NCBI RefSeq assembly: GCF_014193515.1
Contig: NZ_BLXX01000005.1
Span: 124,001 to 188,000 of the forward strand
Length of the DNA: 64,000 nt
Source: Geomonas silvestris
GTDB lineage: Bacteria > Desulfobacterota > Desulfuromonadia > Geobacterales > Geobacteraceae
Direction of reading: 5' to 3'
In this document: positions 56,996 through 64,000 of the stretch, piece after piece
Position numbering within the stretch: the stretch's first letter is position 1
Layout of the letters: every line of letters begins with the position of its first letter
The notes under the pieces: model-generated
Told to the model about the DNA's origin: nothing
Databases searched by the model: none
What the model saw: only the letters and a program-made list of their open reading frames with translations
Translations under genes and position numbers: made by a program

Positions 56996-57033
56996 AAAGT
57001 GGTATAAAGTGGTAAGAGGTGCCATAAAGTGGT
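56996..57033 (+). promoter_or_regulatory. MraZ operator repeats
   Basis: Three AAAGTGGT copies at 56996, 57006 and 57026, with a degenerate AAGAGGTG near 57014, keep a roughly 10-base phase just downstream of the expected start site. This is the arrangement of MraZ boxes, so MraZ probably represses its own operon. Confidence 0.8.
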
Positions 57034-57042
57034 GAGGTAGGC

Positions 57043-57525
57043 ATGTTCAGAGGGAAATTCGAAACGTCGATCGATGCCAAGGGGCGCACCAGCATCCCCG
57101 CGAAATTTCGCGAGGTTCTGGTGGATACCTTCGGTGACGAGCGTTTTTTCCTCACCAAGTCGAGCCCGGTGCGCCTGGGCGACGGCGCCGTCGGCTACGG
57201 CCTGGTCATCTACCCGTACCAGAAATTTCTCGAACTCGAGGAGCAGCTGAAGGACGGCAGCGGTCTGGGGCTGAGCCTTGCCGAGCTGGCCGCCGTGAAG
57301 CGCACCGTGCTGGTGCCGGCCGTCGAGTGCACCGCGGACAAGCTCGGCCGCGTGCTCGTTCCCAACGACCTGAGAAAGAGCGCGCTCTTGGAGCGCGAGA
57401 TCATCTTCGTCGGTATGCAGACCAAGGTCGACATCTACAGCCAGGCAGTCTGGACCAAGGTCTGCGAGCAGGACGAGCAGAACTACCCGATCGATTCCCC
57501 GGCACTCGCGGCGTTGGGACTTTAG
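57043..57525 (+). CDS. mraZ: Transcriptional regulator MraZ
   Basis: 160 residues. Two SpoVT/AbrB-like halves are visible, each with the conserved DxxGR pattern: DAKGRTSIPAKFRE near residue 10 and ADKLGRVLVPNDLRK near 100. MraZ forms a ring that binds the repeats in front of its own gene and represses the dcw operon. The start is 10 bases after the last operator repeat, with GTGAGGTAGG as ribosome site. First gene of the cluster. Confidence 0.96.
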   Translation: MFRGKFETSIDAKGRTSIPAKFREVLVDTFGDERFFLTKSSPVRLGDGAVGYGLVIYPYQKFLELEEQLKDGSGLGLSLAELAAVKRTVLVPAVECTADKLGRVLVPNDLRKSALLEREIIFVGMQTKVDIYSQAVWTKVCEQDEQNYPIDSPALAALGL

Positions 57526-58467
57526 ATGGAAGACTTCCACCACATATCGGTCCTACCCGACGAGGTGCTCGCGGGGCTCGCCCCGCACGCGGGAGGGGTC
57601 TACGTGGACGGCACCCTGGGAGGCGCGGGGCATGCGGGGCTGATCCTCTCGGCCTGCGGGCCGGACGGCATCCTGATCGGTTTCGACCGCGACGCCGACG
57701 CCCTCGCGGTGGCCCGGAAGCGGCTGGCGCCCTTCGGCGACCGGGCCCGGTTGGTTCAGAGAAACTTCGCCGAGGTAGCGGCCGCCTTGACCGAGTTCGG
57801 CATCGACCGGATCGACGGCTTCGTCCTTGACCTCGGGGTCTCCTCTTACCAGCTCGACACCGGAGAGCGCGGCTTCAGCTTTCAGGCCGATGCGCCCTTG
57901 GACATGCGCATGGACCGCTCCAGCGGCCCGAGTGCCGCGGACCTGGTGAACACGCTTTCCGAGACGGAGCTTTTCCGGATCATCTCGGAGTACGGCGAGG
58001 AGCGCTGGGCCAAAAGGGTGGCGGCCTTCATCGTTGCGGCGCGGGACAAGGAGCCGATCCTCACCACCTTCCAACTGGTGGACGTCATCAAGGGCGCGAT
58101 CCCGAAGGCGAAGTGGGAAGAGCGCCTGCACCCGGCGACCCGGACCTTCCAGGGGCTGCGCATCGCGGTGAACGACGAGCTGGGAAGCCTGGAGCGCGGT
58201 CTGAACGACCTGCTCGGCTTCCTCAAAAAAGGGGGGCGCGGCGCGGTGATCTCCTTCCACTCCCTGGAGGACCGCATCGTGAAGAACAGCTTCAGGGCCG
58301 CGGCGAGCGGCTGCAGCTGCCCCAAAGAGCTCCCGGTCTGCGTGTGCGGGCGGGTGCCCCAGTTCAAGGTCCAAGGCGGCAAGCCCAAGCGCGCCACGGA
58401 CCAGGAAGTTCAGGAAAATCCCCGTTCGCGCAGCGCGAAGTTGCGGGTCATCGAGAAGATCATCTAA
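57526..58467 (+). CDS. rsmH: 16S rRNA m4C1402 methyltransferase RsmH (MraW)
   Basis: 313 residues, the usual length. The SAM-binding site is [12 protein letters not shown], and later [10 protein letters not shown] and GERGFSF-type segments with the C-terminal [12 protein letters not shown] are characteristic. It N4-methylates C1402 of 16S rRNA at the ribosomal P site. Its ATG lies directly after the mraZ stop, so the two are tightly coupled. Next is ftsL. Confidence 0.97.
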   Translation: MEDFHHISVLPDEVLAGLAPHAGGVYVDGTLGGAGHAGLILSACGPDGILIGFDRDADALAVARKRLAPFGDRARLVQRNFAEVAAALTEFGIDRIDGFVLDLGVSSYQLDTGERGFSFQADAPLDMRMDRSSGPSAADLVNTLSETELFRIISEYGEERWAKRVAAFIVAARDKEPILTTFQLVDVIKGAIPKAKWEERLHPATRTFQGLRIAVNDELGSLERGLNDLLGFLKKGGRGAVISFHSLEDRIVKNSFRAAASGCSCPKELPVCVCGRVPQFKVQGGKPKRATDQEVQENPRSRSAKLRVIEKII

Positions 58468-58482
58468 GAAGAGGGTTGTGTC

Positions 58483-58821
58483 ATGGGACAAAGTAAAGTT
58501 GCTTACGGCAAGGTCGCCGCACCGGCGCGCACCGGAGCGGTCCCCAGCAGGGAAAGTCTGATCACGCTGCCGTACCTGACCGGGGTGATGGTGCTCCTTA
58601 CCCTGGTGTCCATTTTCCACGTCTGGTCCCGGGTCGAGGTGATCGACCTGAACCTGAAGATCTCCGAATCGGCCCGCCTCCTGAAGGAACAGCAGCAGGA
58701 GAACAAGCGTCTCAAGGTCGAGGTGGCATCCCTGAAGGCTCCGGCCCGCATCGAGGTGCTCGCCAAGGGTGAGCTGGGGATGACCCTTCCCACCGAGCAG
58801 CAGGTGGTCCTGGTCAAGTGA
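58483..58821 (+). CDS. ftsL: Cell division protein FtsL-like
   Basis: 112 residues; AAGAGGG precedes the ATG. A short cytoplasmic N terminus, one membrane helix (about 28-47), and a periplasmic leucine-zipper-like coil (IDLNLKISESARLLKEQQQ) give the FtsL layout. FtsL works with FtsB and FtsQ to activate septal peptidoglycan synthesis. The assignment rests on topology and on its position between rsmH and the septal PBP, as FtsL sequences diverge strongly. Confidence 0.85.
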   Translation: MGQSKVAYGKVAAPARTGAVPSRESLITLPYLTGVMVLLTLVSIFHVWSRVEVIDLNLKISESARLLKEQQQENKRLKVEVASLKAPARIEVLAKGELGMTLPTEQQVVLVK

Positions 58822-60797
58822 TCGAGAAACGGGAGAAATGGGCTCGGCTCCGGATGCGAACCGTGGCCGCCATCTTCGCCCTGGTTTTTGTAGTGACCGC
58901 CGGGCGTGCCTTCTATCTGCAGGTGCTGCAGAAAGAGCGCCTGGTGAAGCTCGCAGAGAAGCAGCATCAACGGGTGGTGGCGCTCACCCCCGGGCGCGGC
59001 GCGATCTTCGATCAGCACAACGCGCCGCTTGCCGTTTCCATCGAGATGGACTCCTGCTACGCCGAGGTGAAGCACCTGGAGAACGTCCCGGAGGCGGCCG
59101 GCAAACTGGCGCCGCTTTTGGGCTACAGCGCGGCCGAGTTGGAGGCCAAGTTAAAGGGGAGCCGCAACTTCGTCTGGCTGGGGCGCCGCCTGGCACCCGA
59201 GGTGGCCCAGAAGATCCGGGACCTCGATCTGGAAGGGATCGGCTTCGTCAAGGAGACCAAGCGTTTCTACCCCAACTCCGAGGTGGCGGCCCACGTCATC
59301 GGCTTCACCGGCACCGATCCGGGCGGGCTTGAGGGGGTGGAGAAGAAGTACGATTCCACCATCCTGGGGAACACCGGCTTCCTGGTCACCCAGCGCGACG
59401 CCCTGGGGCGCGATATCGACCTGCAGCAGGCCGGCGAGGGGAAGAGCGGCACCAAGGGGAACAACGTCGTCCTCACCCTGGACAAGAACGTGCAGTACAT
59501 CGCGGAGAAGGAGCTGGCCCAGGCGGTCGTGAAAAACGGCGCCAAGGGGGGGATCGCGGTGGTCATGGAGCCGGAGACCGGGCGGGTGCTGGCCATGGCC
59601 AACTACCCGACCTTCAACCCGAACAGCCCGTTCAAGTACGGGCCGACCACCCTGAGAAACCACGCCATCTCCGACAGCTTCGAGCCGGGCTCCACCTTCA
59701 AGATCTTCCTGGTGGCAGCGGCGCTGGAAAACCACGCGATCCGGCCGAACGACAGCTTCAACTGCGAGAACGGCGTCTACAACTTCGCGGGGCGCACCAT
59801 CCACGACACGCACAAGTACGCCTCGCTCACCGTGCCGCAGATCCTCAAGTACTCGAGTAACATCGGGGCGGCAAAGATCGGCAGCAGGCTTGGTGCGGAG
59901 CGGCTCTATGCGGCGCTCACCGGGTTCGGCTTCGGCGAGAAGAGCGAGATCGACCTCCCCGGGGAGACGGGGGGGCTGTTGCGCAAGCAGTCCAAGTGGT
60001 ACGGCATCGATCTTGCCACCATCTCCTTCGGCCAGGGGGTGACCGCGAGCGCGCTGCAGATAGCCACCGCGGTCTCGGCGGTCGCCAACGGCGGGAACCT
60101 GATGAAGCCCTACTTGGTGGATCACATCGCCGACGACTCCGGCAACGTGATCAAGCAGTTCGCCCCCCAGGTCAAACGCCGGGTGATCTCCCCGGACACC
60201 GCCAGGAAGGTGGCCCACATGCTGGAGGGGGTGGTCAACGAGGGGGGGACCGGTACCGGTGCCGCCGTCGACGGCTACCGGGTCGCCGGCAAGACCGGAA
60301 CCGCCCAGAAGGCCGACGGCCGCAGCTACTCGGCGAAGAAGCGCACCGCCTCCTTCGTCGGTTTCGTGCCGCTGGAGAACCCCAAGCTCACCATCTTGGT
60401 GGTGGTGGACGAGCCCACCACCAGCCCCTACGGCGGGGTGGTGGCGGCGCCGGCGTTCAGCGCGATCGCGCAGCAGGCCCTGTGCTACCTGAAGGTGCCG
60501 CTGGACCGTTCGGTGAAGAAGAAGGCCGAGCCGGTCGAGGAAAAGAAGGAGCTGCAGCCCGCTCCGGAGGCCGCCGAGGGAGGGACCGTCGAGGGGAGTG
60601 TCGCGGCGGGGGGCGAAGCCGGAAGTATGCCGAATTTCAGGGGCATGAGCATGCGTCAGGTACTGCGCATTATGGAAAAGCGTGGTCTCAATGTTAAACT
60701 GCAGGGGAGCGGCCGGGCCGTAGAACAAAGCCCACCGCCGGGAAGCCGGATCACCACGCAGGACCCTGTCTGGGTCCGGTTCGTCCCGTCCGCATGA
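58818..60797 (+). CDS. ftsI: Septal penicillin-binding protein (FtsI/SpoVD-type) with PASTA domain
   Basis: 659 residues from GTG 58818, overlapping the ftsL stop. One N-terminal membrane helix is followed by a PBP dimerisation domain (about 50-210) and the transpeptidase domain with SxxK in EPGSTFKIF, SSN in KYSSNIG and KTGTAQ. A Lys/Glu-rich linker (about 575-600) leads to a C-terminal PASTA domain beginning MPNFRGMSMRQVL. It crosslinks septal peptidoglycan in the periplasm. The PASTA domain is more SpoVD-like than E. coli FtsI, as seen in other deltaproteobacteria. Confidence 0.94.
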   Translation: MIEKREKWARLRMRTVAAIFALVFVVTAGRAFYLQVLQKERLVKLAEKQHQRVVALTPGRGAIFDQHNAPLAVSIEMDSCYAEVKHLENVPEAAGKLAPLLGYSAAELEAKLKGSRNFVWLGRRLAPEVAQKIRDLDLEGIGFVKETKRFYPNSEVAAHVIGFTGTDPGGLEGVEKKYDSTILGNTGFLVTQRDALGRDIDLQQAGEGKSGTKGNNVVLTLDKNVQYIAEKELAQAVVKNGAKGGIAVVMEPETGRVLAMANYPTFNPNSPFKYGPTTLRNHAISDSFEPGSTFKIFLVAAALENHAIRPNDSFNCENGVYNFAGRTIHDTHKYASLTVPQILKYSSNIGAAKIGSRLGAERLYAALTGFGFGEKSEIDLPGETGGLLRKQSKWYGIDLATISFGQGVTASALQIATAVSAVANGGNLMKPYLVDHIADDSGNVIKQFAPQVKRRVISPDTARKVAHMLEGVVNEGGTGTGAAVDGYRVAGKTGTAQKADGRSYSAKKRTASFVGFVPLENPKLTILVVVDEPTTSPYGGVVAAPAFSAIAQQALCYLKVPLDRSVKKKAEPVEEKKELQPAPEAAEGGTVEGSVAAGGEAGSMPNFRGMSMRQVLRIMEKRGLNVKLQGSGRAVEQSPPPGSRITTQDPVWVRFVPSA

Positions 60798-60814
60798 TAT
60801 GAAATGGGGGTAGC

Positions 60815-62329
60815 ATGAAACTCCGGGATTTGTTGAGCTGTCTCGAAGGTGCCCAGGTGATCGGGAACAGCGATGTCGAGATCGAGGCCCTGCACTACGA
60901 CTCGCGCAGTGTCGGCCCAGGCGGGCTCTTCTTCGGGCTGCGCGGTGTAAAAAGTGATGGCTGCCAGTTTCTGGAAGCCGCGGTACACGGGGGGGCGGTC
61001 GCAGTCGTTGCGGACCGCCCCTGCGCCGTTGCCGGGGCCACCTTCGTCCAGGTACCCGACGCGCGCCGTGCGATGAGCCTCTTGGCGGCGCGTTTCTACG
61101 GCGAGCCGACTGCCGCCATCCCCACCATCGGGATCACCGGCACCAACGGCAAGACCACCACGAGCTACCTCGTCGAAGGGGTGCTGGAAAAGGCGGGGGT
61201 CCCCGCTGCGGTGCTCGGCACCATCAGCTACCGCTTCGGCGGCAAGGACATCCCGGCCCCCAACACGACCCCCGAGTCGGTCGACCTGCAGCGCACCCTG
61301 CGCGAGCTGGTGGACCTTGGTGCGCGCGGCGTGGTCATGGAAGTATCCTCGCACAGCCTCGAGCAGCGTCGCGCCGACGGCTGCGTCTTCGACGTCGCGG
61401 TCTTCACCAACCTGACCCGCGACCACCTCGACTACCACCTCGACATGGAGTCCTACTTCGCCAGCAAGTTGCGGCTCTTCACCGACCTCACCACCCCCGA
61501 CGACCGCAAGCCCCGGCGCCGCGCCGTGGTGAACCTGGACGACCCCTACGGCCCGCGTATCAAGGCCGCCGCCAGCTGCCCCGTGCTCACCTACGCGATG
61601 GCGGGCGAGGCCGACGTGACGGTCGCCGAGGTCGACTTCTCGGTCAACGGCATCAGCTGCCGGCTGAACACCCCGCGCGGCGAGCTGAGCCTGCACTCCG
61701 ACCTCCTGGGGCGCTTCAACCTGTACAACATCATGGCCGCCGTCACTGCCGGCATCGCTCTCGAATTTTCCGACGAGGCGATCCGTGCCGGCATCGAGGG
61801 GCACAAGAAGGTGCCGGGGCGGGTCGAGCGGGTCATGAACGACAAGGGGATCACGGTGCTGGTCGACTACGCCCACACCGGCGACGCCCTGGAGAACGTG
61901 CTCGCCACGGTGAGCGAGCTGAAGACCAACCGGATCATCACCCTCTTTGGCTGCGGCGGCGACCGCGACAAGGGGAAGCGGCCGGTGATGGGGGAGATCG
62001 CCGCGCGCCTGAGCGACCTGGCCATCATCACCTCCGACAACCCGCGCACCGAGGATCCCCAGGCGATCCTGGCCGATGTCCGGGCCGGGGTGGCACCGCT
62101 CGGGCTCAAGGAATACGGCGCCGACGAGCTGGCGGCGGGTTTCGAGCAGAAGGGTTTTGCCACCATCGCGAACCGCCGCGATGCGATCCGCGCGGCGCTG
62201 AAGGCGGCGCGCCCGGGCGACATCGTGGTACTGGCCGGCAAAGGGCACGAGGACTACCAGATCATCGGTACCCAAAAGCACCACTTCGACGACCGCGAAG
62301 AGGCCGCCGAGGCGTTGAAAGAGCTGTAG
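60815..62329 (+). CDS. murE: UDP-MurNAc-tripeptide ligase MurE
   Basis: 504 residues; GGGGGTAGC precedes the ATG. It has the Mur ligase N-terminal domain, the ATP-binding GITGTNGKTTTSYL, and the C-terminal DNPRTEDP motif, whose DNPR marks specificity for meso-diaminopimelate rather than lysine. It adds the third amino acid to the peptidoglycan precursor in the cytoplasm. Located between the septal PBP and murF in the usual dcw order. Confidence 0.97.
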   Translation: MKLRDLLSCLEGAQVIGNSDVEIEALHYDSRSVGPGGLFFGLRGVKSDGCQFLEAAVHGGAVAVVADRPCAVAGATFVQVPDARRAMSLLAARFYGEPTAAIPTIGITGTNGKTTTSYLVEGVLEKAGVPAAVLGTISYRFGGKDIPAPNTTPESVDLQRTLRELVDLGARGVVMEVSSHSLEQRRADGCVFDVAVFTNLTRDHLDYHLDMESYFASKLRLFTDLTTPDDRKPRRRAVVNLDDPYGPRIKAAASCPVLTYAMAGEADVTVAEVDFSVNGISCRLNTPRGELSLHSDLLGRFNLYNIMAAVTAGIALEFSDEAIRAGIEGHKKVPGRVERVMNDKGITVLVDYAHTGDALENVLATVSELKTNRIITLFGCGGDRDKGKRPVMGEIAARLSDLAIITSDNPRTEDPQAILADVRAGVAPLGLKEYGADELAAGFEQKGFATIANRRDAIRAALKAARPGDIVVLAGKGHEDYQIIGTQKHHFDDREEAAEALKEL

Positions 62330-62339
62330 CATCATGTTC

Positions 62340-62364
62340 GTCCGATCAGTCGGATCGGTCCGAT
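62340..62364. repeat. Near-palindromic repeat (copy 2)
   Basis: GTCCGATCAGTCGGATCGG followed by TCCGAT, matching the copy at 27718-27742 at 23 of 25 positions, located 25 bases before murF inside the dcw operon. Confidence 0.75.
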
Positions 62365-62388
62365 TCTAGAAAATAAGCAGGAGCAGTA

Positions 62389-63798
62389 ATGGCACCATTT
62401 ACCCTTGAAGAGCTGGCCCAGGCAACCGGCGGAACCACGCTGGGTGCGGCGGGCGCGAGCGCAACCGGCGTCTCCACCGACTCGCGCAGCGTTTCCGGCG
62501 GACAGCTCTTCGTGGCCTTGCGGGGCGAGCGCTTCGACGGCCATGACTTCATCTGCGCTGCGGCCGAGCGCGGCGTCACCCTTTTCCTGGTGGACAGCGC
62601 CTGGCAGGCGGCTCATGAGCTTCCGGCCGGCTGCTCCGCGGTCGTGGTTCCCGACACCCTCAAAGCCTTGGGCGACCTGGCCGCCTGGCACCGGCGCCGC
62701 TTCAAGATCAAGGTGGTGGGGATTACCGGCAGTAACGGCAAGACCACGACCAAGGAGATGCTGGCGCGCATCCTGACCCAGACCGGCCCCGGCCTCAAGA
62801 CCGAGGGGAACCTGAACAACCTGATCGGCCTGCCGCTCACCCTCTTGCGCCTGACCGGCAAGGAGCGCTGGGCGGTGCTGGAAATGGGGATGAGCGCCTT
62901 TGGCGAGATCGACCGCCTGGCCGAGATCGCGGCACCGGACCTGGGGATCATCACCAACGCCTTCCCGGCGCACCTGGAGACCCTGGGGAGCGTGGAAGGG
63001 GTGGCCAAGGCCAAGGGAGAGCTCTTCCTGCGCCTGAAAGACGGCGCCTATGCCATCTACAACGTGGATGATCCCCTCATCTCCAAGTGCCCGACCCACG
63101 CCGACGTGAACCGGCTCACCTTCGGGCTGCGCGGCGCCGAGGTGAGCAGCGCCTCCATCAAGAGCCTGGGGAAGAAGGGGGAGAGCTTCACCCTGCGGCT
63201 CCCGAACGAGGAGTTCCCGGTAGAGCTCGCCGCGTACGGCCGTCACAACATCTACAACGCGCTGGCAGCGGCGGCCGCGGCCTACGCGCTGGGGATTCCC
63301 GGCGAGGTGATCAAGCAGGGACTCGAAGATTTCACCCCGTACGACAAGCGTTTCCAGCTCGAAGAACACGCAGGAGTGGTGCTCGTCGACGACAGCTACA
63401 ACGCGAACCCCGCCTCGATGAACGCCGCACTCACGACCCTCAAGGAGATCTGCGATGCCGGTCGTGCCGTTGCGGTTTTAGGCGACATGCTCGAACTCGG
63501 GCTGGGGACCGAAGAGGCCCATCGCGAGCTCGGCAAACAGGCCGCGGCCAATGTGGAGCGGCTCTACCTCCTGGGCGACCTGGCCACGCTGGTGGCCGCA
63601 GGTGCGCTCGAGGCCGGAATGACATCCGATCAGGTCCTGGTGGCGCAGAGCCATGAAGAGATCGCCAGGGACCTGCTGGCCTGGCTGCAACCGGGCGATT
63701 GTGTAATGGTCAAGGGTTCCCGCGGCATGCGCATGGAGCGGGTGGCGCAAGCGGTGAGGGATGCCCTGGGGACTCCGGTGCAAGGAGGAAATAACTGA
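62389..63798 (+). CDS. murF: UDP-MurNAc-pentapeptide synthetase MurF
   Basis: 469 residues; GCAGGAGCAG precedes the ATG. The N-terminal substrate domain ([18 protein letters not shown]) is followed by the ATP-binding [15 protein letters not shown], the MGMSAFGEI segment and a C-terminal domain with [11 protein letters not shown] and LGDMLELG. It adds D-Ala-D-Ala to complete the cytoplasmic pentapeptide precursor. The stop overlaps the mraY ATG by one base, so translation is coupled. Confidence 0.97.
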   Translation: MAPFTLEELAQATGGTTLGAAGASATGVSTDSRSVSGGQLFVALRGERFDGHDFICAAAERGVTLFLVDSAWQAAHELPAGCSAVVVPDTLKALGDLAAWHRRRFKIKVVGITGSNGKTTTKEMLARILTQTGPGLKTEGNLNNLIGLPLTLLRLTGKERWAVLEMGMSAFGEIDRLAEIAAPDLGIITNAFPAHLETLGSVEGVAKAKGELFLRLKDGAYAIYNVDDPLISKCPTHADVNRLTFGLRGAEVSSASIKSLGKKGESFTLRLPNEEFPVELAAYGRHNIYNALAAAAAAYALGIPGEVIKQGLEDFTPYDKRFQLEEHAGVVLVDDSYNANPASMNAALTTLKEICDAGRAVAVLGDMLELGLGTEEAHRELGKQAAANVERLYLLGDLATLVAAGALEAGMTSDQVLVAQSHEEIARDLLAWLQPGDCVMVKGSRGMRMERVAQAVRDALGTPVQGGNN

Positions 63799-64000
63799 TG
63801 CTGTACCACCTGCTCTTCCCGCTCGCCTCGAGCTACAAGCTTTTCAACGTCTTCAAGTACTTAACCTTCCGCACCATCTACGCCATGATCACGGCGCTGG
63901 TGCTCTCCTTCATCGTGGGCCCCTGGGTGATCCGCAAGCTGGAAGGGCTGCAGGCCCGCCAGGTGATCCGCACCGACGGCCCCGAGTCGCACCTGAAAAA
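63798..64000 (+). CDS. mraY: Phospho-N-acetylmuramoyl-pentapeptide transferase MraY, 3'-truncated
   Basis: The first 67 codons are visible and the gene runs off the window. The start begins [21 protein letters not shown], here given only as its first and last features: the MLYHLLFPL lead and the [11 protein letters not shown] segment, with a first long membrane helix and the [11 protein letters not shown] loop. MraY transfers phospho-MurNAc-pentapeptide to undecaprenyl phosphate to make lipid I. AAGGAGG precedes the ATG, which overlaps the murF stop (TGATG). Order and N-terminal sequence make the call safe. Confidence 0.95.
   Translation, partial: MLYHLLFPLASSYKLFNVFKYLTFRTIYAMITALVLSFIVGPWVIRKLEGLQARQVIRTDGPESHLK

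Overview
The window reads as a GC-rich chromosomal segment from a deltaproteobacterial dissimilatory metal reducer, most likely a member of the Geobacteraceae (Geobacter, Geomonas or Citrifermentans-like). The reasons are a porin-cytochrome type gene cluster with multiheme c-type cytochromes, chemoreceptors carrying periplasmic heme-c motifs, a succinyl:acetate CoA-transferase, a dense set of PAS/GAF/HisKA/REC and GGDEF-EAL signalling proteins, and a standard dcw (division and cell wall) operon. The taxonomic call is inference from gene content; no 16S rRNA gene is present.

Layout. 1-5.5 kb: an extracellular electron transfer style operon (partial nine-heme cytochrome, PpiC-type prolyl isomerase lipoprotein, outer-membrane barrel, five-heme lipoprotein, and a lipoprotein mixing CXXCH and CX4CH motifs). 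5.5-23 kb: sensory and signalling region (PHP-kinase fusion, a FliA-promoted heme chemoreceptor with a zinc-binding tail, two large hybrid histidine kinases, a PAS-GGDEF-EAL protein) with several small exported or membrane proteins. 23-32 kb: metabolism (MerA-like flavoprotein plus TVP38 membrane protein, a 2-oxoacid dehydrogenase E1-alpha/E1-beta/E2 operon, a rhomboid protein, uracil salvage upp-uraA). 32-36 kb: bacterioferritin, a PAS protein and a second FliA-promoted heme chemoreceptor. 36-43 kb: acetate CoA-transferase with a long multi-promoter leader, another hybrid kinase, XerC and a DUF362 ferredoxin-like protein. 43-54 kb: a Fur-box-controlled micro-ORF cassette, MltD, a TPR-like membrane protein, TypA, a BamD-like lipoprotein, a DUF4337 protein, SucCD, an RNA methyltransferase, a CAT-anticodon tRNA and a Nif3-family protein. 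54-64 kb: zinc-ribbon protein, RNase P RNA, two small proteins, then mraZ-rsmH-ftsL-PBP-murE-murF-mraY (cut by the window end).

How it fits together: the acetate CoA-transferase and succinyl-CoA synthetase connect acetate to the TCA cycle, electrons can leave through outer-membrane cytochromes, and two motility-coregulated heme receptors could report redox or ligand state to the chemotaxis machinery. The most unusual signals are the 43.1-43.3 kb Fur-type promoter with a 20-codon ORF and its own terminator, the FliA promoters of the heme chemoreceptors, a long imperfect inverted repeat abutting rnpB, a folded unassigned segment just after rnpB, and a shared near-palindromic repeat placed immediately before two unrelated operon genes.
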